This document shows, piece after piece, positions 30,404 to 40,879 of a stretch of 64,000 nt of DNA. Under the pieces are notes generated by a model. It made no database searches. It was not told where the DNA came from and saw nothing but the letters and a program-made list of their open reading frames with translations. Position 1 is the first letter of the stretch; every line of letters begins with the position of its first letter. The position numbers were made by a program, and so were the translations under genes. The stretch covers positions 1,149,001 through 1,213,000 of the forward strand of contig JASJOG010000080.1 in NCBI GenBank assembly GCA_030142905.1, written 5' to 3'. Source of the DNA: Heliopora coerulea. Taxonomy: Eukaryota > Cnidaria > Anthozoa > Scleralcyonacea > Helioporidae.

Positions 30404-31375
30404 ATGGGAAAGTACTCTGACGTCGAAGAATTGTTAATGGTGGAAGTTCGACAATTTCCAGCCTTATGGAATACTACAGATCATAACTACAAAAATAAAG
30501 TCGTGAAAGAAAATGTTTGGACTGCAGTGGATGACACCGTGAACAAAGCAGCAGGCAAAATTTTTTCAGGTACCGTGCATAAATTATAAAATTTTTCGTT
30601 GCTTAAACCCATTAAGTCATTAATAAAACCTATCCACTTTTGTTTATTTTTGTATCATTCCTATGCTCATATATATGCGAATAGTTATAAACACTGTCGG
30701 AAGAGAGTCAACAGGAATACCTTGATATTTCCTGTTGGGGTTTTTTTTTGTGCTGGGTATTTATGTGTATGATTTCTCAATTCATGCAGCTGCTGATTAC
30801 AGAGACAAAGTATGGAAAACTCTGAGGGATACATATGTACGTGTTTTAAGTGGTAACTGGAAGAAATCTGGATCAGGTACAGATGAATTCAATAAGTATC
30901 CACATCTTGCAACAATGTCGTTCCTAAAGCCATTTGTAAACTCGAGATCATCAAATGCAGCCACAAATACAACCGAAACTGTCTCACTGGATAGTGAGGA
31001 AAGTCCCTTTGTTAATGACGTTGAAGAAAGTTCTGAGGATAACAGTGACATTCAATCTTTTCATTCATTGGGTGATATTAGCTATTCTGGTGGAGACAGG
31101 CTTGGTGCAACTGAGGCAAAAATAATGAAGTCTCAATAAGAAATTGCATCGGAGAAGGGTGCAAAAAAGGTCTTATGCACAAATGAATCAAAAATGCATT
31201 GATAAAGTTTTGGATGTTAAGATACTGGATTACCTGAATAGCAGTTAGTAGCAGGGAATCATTAAAGAACATTCTGGCTGATTCAGATGGAGATACAAAT
31301 TTTGGACAGAGTGTAGCTGCCCAACTTAGTAAAATGGGCAAAAAACAAAATGCATTGGCTGAAGCTAAAATATAA
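30404..31375 (+). pseudogene. Harbinger accessory protein, MADF-BESS type, disrupted
   Basis: Exon 1, 30404-30569 (MGKYSDVEELLMVEVRQFPA), ends in phase 1 at donor GTACCG. Exon 2 starts at 30790 after TTCTCAATTCATGCAG and completes the Ala codon in phase. Together they form a MADF DNA-binding domain (LWNTTDHNYKNK, YRDKVWKTLRDTYVRV, YPHLATMSFLKPF), then a Ser/Glu-rich linker. TAA at 31137 stops the frame. A BESS-like motif in another frame (DTNFGQSVAAQLSKMGKKQ) follows, up to a TAA at 31373. Intact versions bind transposon ends and carry the transposase into the nucleus (family knowledge). A truncated MADF-only product remains possible. Confidence 0.75.
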
Positions 31376-32076
31376 ATGGTCCTTTTGGATGTTCAGTTTC
31401 CAGACCATGCTAATCCCTCTTCATTCATGATGGCAGGTAGCTATGATAATTGCAGTTATCCAAATCTTGGTCAAGCAAGGTTCTATGTTCCTGATCAAAA
31501 TGCTGACACAGCTCCCAAAACAGCATTTTTCCAAACTTCAGGTTATAAAGATACAAATAAATAAAAATAACCCACCAACATTAATTTTATGCTGTGTTAA
31601 AGAAGCAAAAGTTTTTATGTATCTAGTTCACTTCATATTTTCATCAATTACTTTCTTATATGTGTTGAGTAGTAATATCTTATTACAAGTGCAGAACTAG
31701 TTAGTTTAGAATGACCATATGCTGACATCACTAAGAACTATGAGTTGTATATAATTCTTTTCTGTTGGTCATATTTAATTTGTCAAACTAACAACAAAAT
31801 TTTTGACACTTGACTTAGATGACTTGCTTACAGTTAAAAGTAAAATTATGTAATGAAAAACTAATGAAACTTTTAATGCTAAATTCTTATAATAGCCCAC
31901 TTGAGCTGGACAGGAAAACTATCCATTTCAGGCCAGGTTAAACTTTCATTCTTTATGATTCCAATCATAAAGCTTGACCTTTAATATGGAAACAAATGAC
32001 CATGGTAAAGAGGTCTCTTGTTTCATAATTTTTTTTTTGTTGAATCTCAATAGCCAGTATTTCTAACATGTTTATA
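31376..32076. other. Spacer between the two Harbinger genes
   Basis: Holds the 3' end of the MADF-BESS pseudogene and short frames without domain content. It belongs to the transposon. Confidence 0.5.
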
Positions 32077-34571
32077 TTACCAGGAGACCTCTCCTTTTTT
32101 TGTTCTGAAGTACTCTGTAAGCATCAGTTGAACAGACTTGGCATCTTTGCTGTAGTTGTTACTGCCTTGTCTCCTTACAGGAACCAGACCAGTGTCACCA
32201 TCAGTTATAGATCTCCATCCCCCAGGACAATTGTTTCCATGCCTGGAAAAAGTAATAGTTATTTAGATACAATTGTTTCAAATATATGTACACTTTCAAT
32301 GTATAGAAAATGCTAAATTGAATGTTATTAATTACCAAATTGAGAAGTAATCAGGGGAAGCAGTGGAGATTTGTAGGTCAGTGGTTTCCAATAGGAGAAG
32401 GAGATTAGGACAATCTGACGTTCTGAATGAGGAATGTATGGACGATAGTCCTTTTCACTCATCTTCTTGTAGATGTAGTGGAGGTTTGTGAAATTATGGA
32501 GTGCTTTGTGCTGGGAAAGTAATTTTTTCAATTTTATGCCAAGGAAAATTCAATAGATATCATGAGGTAGATGAACGATCTTCAAGCTCGATATTCAGAA
32601 AATGATTTCTGAGCCCCAGATGGGGATCGAACCCGCAACTTTCTGATGACCGATCAACTAACAGGTCATCAGAAGGTTGCGGGTTTGATCCCCGTCTGGG
32701 GCTCAGAAATCATTTTCTGAGTATCGAGCTTGAAGATCGTTCATCTACGGTACTATATCCAAGCTCCAATGTCTCTCAAACATCCAATAGATATCATCAC
32801 AGCAAAGCATGCATGCGTTGATTTTACATTTCCAATTTTTACAATTTTGACATAACAGCAAATGTCAATACCATAATTTACATTTCTGCTGAAAAAGAAT
32901 GTATTGCAAATACCTATCCTCTGAGTCAGTAAACCCAGTTTGGCAATAATTCCTTGCCTCATGGGCATGACCACTCTCTTCAATCATAAGGTAGTTGAGC
33001 AAAACACAAACTGCTTTGGCAATACTTGTGACTTTTTGAGGAGAGGCTAATATCGGTTGCCTCTACACTCTCCATCTTGCTGATGCAATTCCAAAAGTAT
33101 TTTCAATTATACGCCGTGCTCTAGAGAGGCGACAATTGAAAACTTGTTGGTTTTCACTCAAGAATGATCCTTTGTATGGCTTCATCATCCAGGTCATGAG
33201 AGGAAATGCATTATCAGCAGCAAATAGAAATGGACATTTCATTCCAGTTGTGTTTGGAAGAACATCTGCACAAGGAAGTGCTACCTGATTCTGTTCTAAG
33301 GACCGTGCAAACTTTGAATGGCTAAATACACCTCCATCATTGTTACGTCCTGCACTTCGAATGTCAACCATGGTGAAAAGGTATCTGGCATCACAACATG
33401 CTGGCAAAACAATACTATGGGTACCTAGGTGATCAAAATATAAAATTAGTTGAGCTGCTGCTCTATATGATTTAACAAATTCCAAAATAAGGTTTGTGTT
33501 TTCCAGCCACTAGTTAGGAATGTAGGTTGAAAATTTCTCATTTGGGAAGGGAGTGGAATTTTGTAAATTTGTACTGTAGTAGTATGAATAAAAATTCAAG
33601 GTAGTAGTCCCTTATACTATGCCACTGTCGCGAGTAACATTTTTTATTTTTGATCTCATCATCTTTCTTAAATAGGCTTATGTGTTTTTATTAGTTGTTT
33701 GAATTGGAATGAACACAGTTACTTGAATTGAAATCATTGCCCCAGGCTAATCCATACATGTTTTCATACTGCCGCACTGGAAAAAAAACTGGGTTATACT
33801 ACATGTGGAAATTACAATCTGACTCGAAACTGCTTCATTTTAAAGGCCTTCCAACGTTTTCATGACAGGTATAATTTTCCTTAGTTCCTCGATTATGAAA
33901 CCATTAGCATTGAGCCTCATTACATCAGTTTTTGTTTCCATTGTCTGTAGCAAGAGGCAGCGCCTTGTTCTTTATCCACTCCTTTAGCTTAAGCTTTTGC
34001 CACAGAAAGATTTTTAATTATTATTACCTTTATAATTGACGAAGGCTGATCGGGCTCCGGGTGTACACTGCATCACCAAGTGTTTCCCATCTATAGCGCC
34101 GCAACAGATGGGAAAGTTCCAAATGTTCCAGAACTCCTCTGCTATCATTTTCCATTCTTCTGGCTTCGATGGTTGTTTAATGTAATCTTGTAGTGCAACC
34201 CACAATACTTCACACGTTTCAGCTACTATCCTACTGACTGTTGAACCACCAAGACGGTAACTGAATGATATTGTCTGCAGTGAATCTCCAGTGGCAAAAA
34301 AATGTAGTGTGACGGCAAGATGTTCGTCAGCGCCGATGGGCTCACGATACAGTGATTTTTTTGACAGCAATTCACGAACCAGGGAAACAAGTCGGTCAAA
34401 TCTTTCTGGAGTCATCCGAAAGTATTTATTAAAAGACTCGAGGTCACATTCACGCATTTGTTTCACCAGAGTGTGGTATTTTCCTGCTTGTAAACGAGTC
34501 TGAAAAATATCTCTAACCCAGAACCGCTTTCTATATTTGCGTCTTCTCCTTCGCCTCTTTCGAATGTCTGT
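32077..34571 (-). pseudogene. Harbinger (HARBI1-like) DDE transposase, 3 exons, one TAG
   Basis: Exons 34571-34028, 33424-32914 and 32242-32077 join in phase into about 406 codons. Exon 1 begins in a basic run and RFWVRDIFQ, and continues through YFRMTPERFDRL to GAIDGKH with the first catalytic Asp. Exon 2 has MVDIRSAGRNNDGGVF (second Asp) and RARRIIENTFG (Glu). Exon 3 has the GSNNYSKDAKSVQLMLTEYF ending and a natural TAA at 32077. The only break inside the conserved body is a TAG at 33065-33063, in place of the residue after RWRV; homology continues beyond it (ILASPQKVTSIAKAV). No ATG is present before the conserved start, so the first codon is lost or in another exon. The donor and acceptor of both introns are good. 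Confidence 0.85.
32564..32784 (-). mobile_element. tRNA-derived SINE, foldback form, inside a Harbinger intron
   Basis: A 182-bp near-perfect hairpin (32567-32748) whose arms each carry the B-box half of the tRNA-like module (GGGTTTGATCCCC / GGGATCGAACCC) and TCTGAGCCCCAGA. It is followed by the family tail GGTACTATATCCAAGCTCC.. A 13-bp direct repeat, CAATAGATATCAT, flanks the whole unit (32551-32563, 32785-32797), so it is a retroposed insertion with a target duplication. The A-box half is replaced by an inverted copy of the 3' half. It lies in intron 2 of the Harbinger transposase and is therefore younger than that element. Confidence 0.8.
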
Positions 34572-34840
34572 TTACACCGACATCCATGAACCTCTTCGTA
34601 AACAAAACAAATTACTCGCGCTGGCAGTCAAACTCAAATCCCAGATGGCGCGAAGAAGCAGTCTAGGTGCGCAGAAACGCGCGTAAAATTGAATAGGGTA
34701 TGGTCAGTTTAATGCGACAGTGGAAACCACTTACGCACGTTTTAATTACGCACGTTTTACGTACGTGGAGAATTGCGTGTCAGTGGAAATCCGTCTTGAG
34801 ACAGCTTACTTGATAGAGTGAACTCAAAATCAGTATCAAA

Positions 34841-34972
34841 ATGCTTAAACTACTCCTGGTTCTTTGTCTTTGGACGAATATTAGTGCCCAGAATAAAGCA
34901 GGGAACAATACCAAAGATAAAGAGTTTATTACAGTGTTTAATTTCTCGTTCGTTGTTGGTGAACTAGCCGAG
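34841..34972 (+). CDS. First coding exon of a secreted or membrane protein (partial)
   Basis: ATG 34841 opens MLKLLLVLCLWTNISAQNKA, a textbook signal peptide with a probable cut after ISA. The mature part is short, with possible N-glycosylation sites (NNT, NFS), and ends FSFVVGELAE at a donor (GAG then GTAAATC, phase 0). The exon has 44 codons. The family is not recognisable from so little. A candidate next exon in the same phase starts at 35587. The Harbinger element ends 45 bp before this ATG, so the 5' untranslated region or promoter has been interrupted. Confidence 0.5.
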
Positions 34973-35586
34973 GTAAATCCTAATAACAGACCCGCGCGAA
35001 AACATTAGCCCTTAATTATGCTTAACATCATTGATTGCCGAGTCGGTCTAAATTGACAAACAAAGTTTTGGCAGGAAAAGTTCCGATATGATTAAAGAGA
35101 AGTGAAGAAGTTAAGCAGGGGGCACTTTCCATTTGTACTAAAAGATTTAAGATTAGTCGGCTCAGTCAAGTCAATTCTTGGGACTAAGGTTGATCAGAGG
35201 AAAATGAACTTCCCAGTTCAGTTAGCCCAAATTGTTCGGACTGGCTAGCTCCATTCATTAAAATGCACCAGTTTGTTTTCGAGATTGACTTGACTAACTG
35301 ATCTAACCGTACAAGCGGAAAAAGCCTGAAGTTCTGCTAAAGATTTAGAACCACAAATTGTTTTAGAAGGTATATATATCTTTTCCTCCAATATAATATA
35401 TTTGAGGAGGATCAATGGACGCCTACTAAATTTGAAGTAGTAGGCAAAAACAAATAGGTTACGTTGAACCATCCCTTCGAAAAACAAAAACAATAATGGG
35501 ATGACTGCCCGGAAAAAATAGTGTTCTACTAACTTTTCGGTAATCTGTGCTGATGTCATCCTCAGACTGACAGATTTAAATTACAG

Positions 35587-35700
35587 ATCGGAAGATTGGA
35601 AGAAACCATCATATATCCGGCGTTTCCAGCTCAAATCGGATATATGGACAGGAATGCAATGTGCAGACTTCAGACTTGGTCAAAAAGTACTCAGTTAATT
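35587..35700 (+). other. Candidate second exon of the secreted-protein gene
   Basis: After the acceptor TTTAAATTACAG, 37 codons are open in phase 0 (IGRLEETIIYPAFPAQIGYM..LQTWSKSTQ) before a TGA at about 35701. No strong donor is visible (GTACTC near 35680 is the best). It could be a terminal exon or chance. Confidence 0.25.
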
Positions 35701-36559
35701 TTGACGCGCTGATTACATTGAGAATTTCAGCTTCTACTCGCAAACAAAACTCTGGGAAAAATTAAATTCTGTTGCGGTCAAATACAGTACGGAAATTTCA
35801 GTCAAGCTGAATTTCTGTCATTGTAAATTCAGCTCCATAAGTAAAAATATCGCTTCTTCACCGTTTGGTCTGTAATAGAATTTTTGGCAAATACACGTTG
35901 TAATAGGAATAGAAACTTTGATCTTATCTGAAAAGTATTACAAAACATTTAAATGGTTCACAGCAGAGGGTTTCTGAATACCCACAACATTTTTACCCTT
36001 GTGCACTTGTCTATGGCTCTTTCCCGGCGGTAGCTCCCCCAGGGCCTTTTTTAACATATATAGTGGGGGGCAAATGTCCCCCCAGTCCCTCTATATGCCC
36101 CCCAGTAATAATTTTTTGCCATCCCAGTAAAAGTCCCTTTTTAAAGCAAATACAAAAATTTAAACGACGTATACAAACAAACTAGATAATGAAAGACGTC
36201 GTTAATTGTTGAATGTTGATCCGCCGTCTCTTACATGAAGTATGGCATATTAGTTTTAATAAACACCACTGTCAAGCGCATTGCGCCTGCGTGACCAACC
36301 AAAGATCTGCATACCGGCCAGACAGTTCGACACATTTTCTCAAATAATAAAAACTCCACCACAGAATAATACTAGAAGTCCCACTCGCGAGGAAACTTGT
36401 CACACTTTTTTAACTGTGCATGTTCGCATCCGCGACAAAATAGAGCGACAAAATCATTTACTTGTTTTAAAAGAAAACTTGCTGCTCATACTATTCTCTA
36501 GCCTAAATTCAGAGGATACAACTGTAAATAGAACAATCATAAACTTATAATTATATTAC
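35701..36559. other. Non-coding stretch
   Basis: A short inverted repeat around GGGGGGCAAATGTCCCCCC lies near 36066. No gene is supported. Confidence 0.4.
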
Positions 36560-36780
36560 TTTCAATCTTTGAACTCTTTCTCTCATGAACTTTTTCTAGT
36601 GTAATAGTAATCCCTAATGATTTTATCTTCTGTATTATAATAATTTCTAAAACTTTTGTAACAATTTACTATACTTTTGTAGTAGCTTATAATGTTCATG
36701 TGCACGCCCATCGTGGAAATCAGTTTCATACTGACGATGTTAGCGTGGGTAAATAAAGTTCTTCTATTCTTCTATTCTAT
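36560..36780 (+). repeat. Probable LINE 3' end
   Basis: GCACGCCCATCGTGGAAATC, then a short stem (CAGTTTCATACTG), GTTAGCGTGGGTAAATAAAG and a (TTCTA)n tail ending at 36780. A small structured end followed by short tandem units is how many non-LTR elements end (family knowledge). No reverse transcriptase is present upstream; the 5' limit is a guess. Confidence 0.45.
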
Positions 36781-36822
36781 GTTCTTGGAGGGTATACTCA
36801 GCGCATTTCAACTACTAACAAT

Positions 36823-36915
36823 ATGGCGAAAACCAAAGTTGGCTCACTAAAACTGCTGTATTTGGAAAAGTAGGAGGACGATTTCCATTACATTTCTGAA
36901 TCTATTGAAGAGGAG
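36823..36915 (+). other. Possible first exon of an unknown gene, with TAG
   Basis: ATG in good context opens MAKTKVGSLKLLYLEK, then a TAG, then EDDFHYISESIEEE, up to a consensus donor (GAG then GTAAGT). The composition is coding-like but the stop makes it a broken or chance exon. A further coding-like stretch, split by the hAT insertion, lies at 37484-37507 plus 40073-40180, but its phase does not match. Confidence 0.25.
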
Positions 36916-37006
36916 GTAAGTGATTACTTATTAGTTTGGTAATGTATAAACGATTTTTTCGAGTAGAATTTAGCTTGTGTTCACCGGCACCTCAGTCGCT
37001 CTCAGC

Positions 37007-37420
37007 CCTTAATACGGTTCTTTCCAGGGTCCTGGAAAACTCCTGGAAAAACAGCTGTTTTCTGGGTACTCCTGTAATTCTCGTGGAATCCTCCTGGAAT
37101 TTTGTAAAGAATTTGAACCTGGATAATCCAGACCTGCCAACTCGTACATTCACAAAAGTTCCTTTTTTCATACACAAAATAGATTTGTTTGCTTTTGTCC
37201 ATGCTTTTCTGTCAAATCCAAATTGAATCGAGTCGTGAGTTCATTATTGCTTAATTCTTATATTGAAACCAACAAAATAATGTACTGTTGTCATAAGGAA
37301 GATTACATTCTTGCTCTTTTTGCCAAAGAAGAAAACTAGGGGTTGGATCCTGGAAAAGTAGCGTTGCTACCCTGAAAAACTCCTGGAATTTTGTGATCTT
37401 TGATCCGTACGAACCCTGTT
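37007..37420. repeat. Dispersed repeat with CCTGGAAAACTCCTGGAA words
   Basis: ACGGTTCTTTCCAGGGTCCT at the left is loosely inverted to the right end, TGATCCGTACGAACCCTGTT. CTGGAAAAACTCCTGGAATTTTGT-type words occur on both sides. It is probably a non-autonomous element. The 96-codon frame at 36936-37226 and its antisense partners are shadows of it. Confidence 0.4.
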
Positions 37421-37507
37421 TAATATTGATACTAGGAAAATTCAGAATATGAAGTTTTTTATGGACTGGTTTTTTATAACTTTTCCTTTATATAGTGACA
37501 TGGTCAC

Positions 37508-40072
37508 TAGGGTTGGGCGATATTAAAAAAATCATCACACGATTATTGTCAAGGAAATTATCGCGATATTCGATAATATCGCGATAAATGTAATAAAAAC
37601 ATTGACTGCATTTTTCAATTTTAATTAATATCAAAACATTGTAAGCTTATATATAATCTTATTATAAACAAGTAAAACAACCAGTTAAAGTAATATGAAG
37701 GGCCTTCAAAGGCTTCTTTTAGTCTGATATTTACTATTCAAGTTTACATAAACCTGAACTGTCCATGCATTGTCTACTGTTCGAATGACTCTACTTTATT
37801 CCAGGTTTTGTGAAAGGAAAACTAGATTATTAACATGTTGTGGTTTCAACCTACTACGAAAAGGATTTACAATAATTCCTCTCTTGCTGAATACACGTTC
37901 TGATGGTACACTTGTTGCTGGAATACAAAGATACTTTCTGGGCATTATGGCAAGAAGAGGAAAATATATACAATTGTTTTTCCACCACAGAAGCGGATTA
38001 CTATCCGTCTCTATACATGGTTGCTCCAGATAGTTATTCATCTCTTTTTCCACCCTTGCTCTTAGAGAAAGTTTTTCTGGATTGGAAACATTTGACTTTG
38101 GAAGCTTATTTAAAATAGCAGTCAGGCCTTTTGCCTTTTTTGGCGGTGGGGGTTCCAGTCATTCTTGTTGTTGAGGTTGGTTAGTTAAAGAATGATCACT
38201 TGACTCCTCTTGATGTTTCTGCACCATTTCTGTCAATAAGTTAGACTTGACTAGATCTGTGTCAGCAACATAGTTCACTTTGAATCTTGGATCAAGAAAG
38301 CTACATTTATCAATAACTAAAGATATTACCTCTGATTCATAGCGTGAAGAGAGATTATCTGAAATAGCCGACTTCATTTGTACTGAAAGAGGACTACCTT
38401 CATCTTTATCTTCACAGATTTCCATCACATGCTGTAAGAGCGGTCGGATGGCAGAACAGGTAACCTCTTTCTCTCCCGATAAAGCATCTGTTAAGTATGA
38501 TAGGGGTTTGACAAGTTCAACGAACATCTCCAGCACTGTAACATCTGCATCGTTAAGCATAAGGCACCACGACTTTCTATCTTCGAGAAGAACAGCTGAC
38601 AACGCTTGCTGCTTTTCTAATATTCTTTCCACCATGTCATAAGTTGAGTTCCAACGTGTGGTAACTGCACCAAGAAGTTTGTGTTCTGGAAGACCCAACT
38701 GACGTTGCTTCTCGTTGAGATCCCTTTTCTTCTTCCAGCTTCGACAAAATGATGCTACTAGAGCACTGCATCGTCTCACTGCCTTTTGTACTCTTTGCAT
38801 CTCTAGGCACTTGTTAATAGCGAGGTCTAAACAATGTCCAAAACAACTCAATCGCAACCAACCATGTGAATGAAACCCAGCGACAAAATTACTGCCATTG
38901 TCCGTTGTAGTAAGGACTAGCTTTTCAGTTGAAAGGTTCCAATTGGTCAATATATCATTGATGGACTCAATAATATTTTCTCCAGTATGATCTTCAAACA
39001 AGGGCACAGTCTCAAGGCAAATTGATTGAAGTTCCCATGAGGAATCAATGAAATGAACTGTATAGCTCAAGTAAGGATGCGTTGCTCTGCTGGTCCACAA
39101 GTCTGTTGTAGCACAAAAAAAGTCAATTTGGCTTAGCTTAGGATTAACCACTGTTTCTTTTACCTGATTATATAAGCGTGGAATTTCTTGGCGTGAGAAG
39201 TGCTTTCTTGAAGGGAGCTTATACCTAGGGTTTAGTTTGGCAATCATCTTTTGAAACCCAGGTTTTTCAACAGTGTATAATGGCTGCATGTCTTTCGCTA
39301 AAATATATGCTACTGCATGATTCAGCTCTTTTGCTTGGCTACATTTGGGATCGTAATGAGTTAAGCGCTTAACAACAGTCTCAAGTGTTGATTGCTTACT
39401 TTGACTCCTTGGTGCTTTGTTTGCATTGCAATTTCTTCGACTTGCTTCTTTGTATTCTTTGGGGTGTTGATCACGAAGATGAGTAAACAAATTTGTGGTG
39501 TTGCCACTTTTACATTGCACTGACTTGCGACATATGTTGCAAACGGGACGATGCTCTTCTGATGGTATTGCTACCCCATGTTCGTCTGCCTTTATTCCAA
39601 AAAAGTCCCATGCGGCGCTCTTTGTATTTTTCTTTTTAACAAGATTTGTTTCGGTCACTTGGTTGTCCATTGACTCCAATGCAAAACAGTAAAGCGTTAA
39701 AAAACGTACGTTTGACCAACGTTTACTGTGTTTCCGCTGGCACAAATGCCGTGGGCACACAGCGCAAGCAAAGTCGGCAATTTGATTATTCAGCGAATTA
39801 ATACATAACTACTATTGGTAGCATTCTTTAAATAATAGTGGGAAACACTCAGAAAATAGTTTTAATTCTTCTTAAAATTATATTTTTTGGGAATTGAAAG
39901 AATTTTAAAAAATTTTATAAAAGTTATATACACATGGGAAGCAATATCACGATAGTCATCCAGCATGACGATAATTTCGATTTATCGTCGCTCAAATTTC
40001 TACCTTCGATACGATAATCGTAGGTGAAAATATCGCGATAAATCAATTATATCGAAATATCGCCCAACCCTA
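37508..40072 (-). mobile_element. hAT transposon copy 1 (8-bp target duplication)
   Basis: Ends TAGGGTTGGGCGATAT at 37508 and ATATCGCCCAACCCTA at 40072 are inverted repeats. The 8-bp direct repeat ATGGTCAC flanks it at 37500-37507 and 40073-40080, the hallmark of hAT insertion. CGCGATA/TATCGCG words are repeated below both termini. Length 2565 bp. It is nearly identical to the element at 44715-47279, in the opposite orientation, so both moved recently. Confidence 0.95.
37796..39670 (-). pseudogene. ZBED-type hAT transposase with one in-frame TGA (copy 1)
   Basis: Starts at ATG 39670 (MDNQVTETNLVKKKNTKSAA). The longer frame to 39760 has no ATG. A BED zinc finger (CNICRKSV..NLFTHLRDQHP) is followed by the RNase H-like core with FFCATTDLWTS and LTTTDNGSNFVAG, the helical insertion with HCLDLAINK, and TRWNSTYDMVERI. 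A TGA at 38161-38159 follows a Gln-rich stretch. The same frame continues without error for 121 codons to the C-terminal dimerisation region (IPATSVPSERVFSKRG) and a natural TAA at 37796. Reading through would give about 625 residues. The single break may be a mutation or a read-through site. Confidence 0.85.
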
Positions 40073-40080
40073 ATGGTCAC

Positions 40081-40766
40081 AGATGGTGAAGATCCTGTTT
40101 CAGTGTGCCTGTTTAAAACTTACAATGTACTAGTCGATATGGAGGCAAAGGCTGGAATTTCACTTGGAGAATTGTAGTGTTGGCCAGATTATTCTTTGGT
40201 GTCTTATAGTTTATTTACATTCCTATCTCAACTACAAGGTCATTCAGATTAACCCAGTATGATGCAAGCACACAGAGGATTACCTTCTGAGGAGAATTCA
40301 AACTGTAGAAAGAAACATTTAAAACATGGAAATGCCTTTCATGGACACTTTATAAAGACAAAAATGATTTTTTATGAGCTATTTCGTTGTTATATTTATA
40401 ACAAATTATTTCTAAAATTTAAATTGTATTATAATGCAATGGCAAAGACTGGGAAACCTGAATAAGTAGTTTTCTGAATCCTAATAATGAACAGCATTTC
40501 TAAAGGATCATTGCCACCCACTATTAAATAAACATACATTGACGTTACTGGTAGAGATTGTAAATTTAATAAAATGTTGTACACTTCCCAAAAACCAAGT
40601 CCTGTTATTATTTGTTTTTAATTTCTTATTTTTCGTACTGTAAGTTGTAAGACAGAAAGCCATCATTTTTAAAATTAATTTTATTGTTATAGAGTAAGAT
40701 GTCAAAAGTAGTTGCTGACAATGCTTGCATGGTCTTACCTGCACAGGGAAATCAACCATAGCATGT
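40081..40766. other. Right flank of hAT copy 1
   Basis: From 40074 to about 40183 a coding-like frame (VTDGEDPVSVCLFKTYNVLV) runs on from the insertion site to a TAG. The remainder shows nothing. Confidence 0.3.
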
Positions 40767-40879
40767 TTAACCCATTGAGGGACAAGGGCACACTTTACTG
40801 TTTTATTCTGGCTAACAGCAAACAATTTTATTCACCTAAGTGATGAGCCCCGATGCACCCTTGCACCTGAATGGGTTAA
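40767..40879. repeat. MITE with TTAACCCATT ends
   Basis: Begins TTAACCCATTGAGGGACAAG and ends TTGCACCTGAATGGGTTAA; the outer ten bases pair exactly and the rest pairs loosely. About 113 bp. Related to 12838-12946. Confidence 0.5.

Larger units (their letters stand above)
30040..34796. mobile_element. PIF/Harbinger DNA transposon with both genes
   Basis: The left end AGGTGAATTTCCACTG at 30040 matches the reverse complement of the right end, AGACGGATTTCCACTG, at 34796. TGA flanks both sides (30037-30039, 34797-34799), a 3-bp target duplication as in this superfamily. The two genes lie tail to tail: MADF-BESS protein on +, DDE transposase on -. Subterminal TTACGYACGT words are repeated near both ends, and the ATTTCCACTG..GCGTTTTT block is repeated at 30049 and 30150. 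Both genes carry stops, so the 4.76-kb copy is non-autonomous, though structurally nearly complete. Confidence 0.85.

Noticed and set aside
39671..39760. N-terminal extension of the hAT transposase (also 45027-45116)
   Set aside because: The extended frame starts with GTG, not ATG. It lies near the element end and lacks protein-like composition; ATG 39670/45117 is the sensible start.
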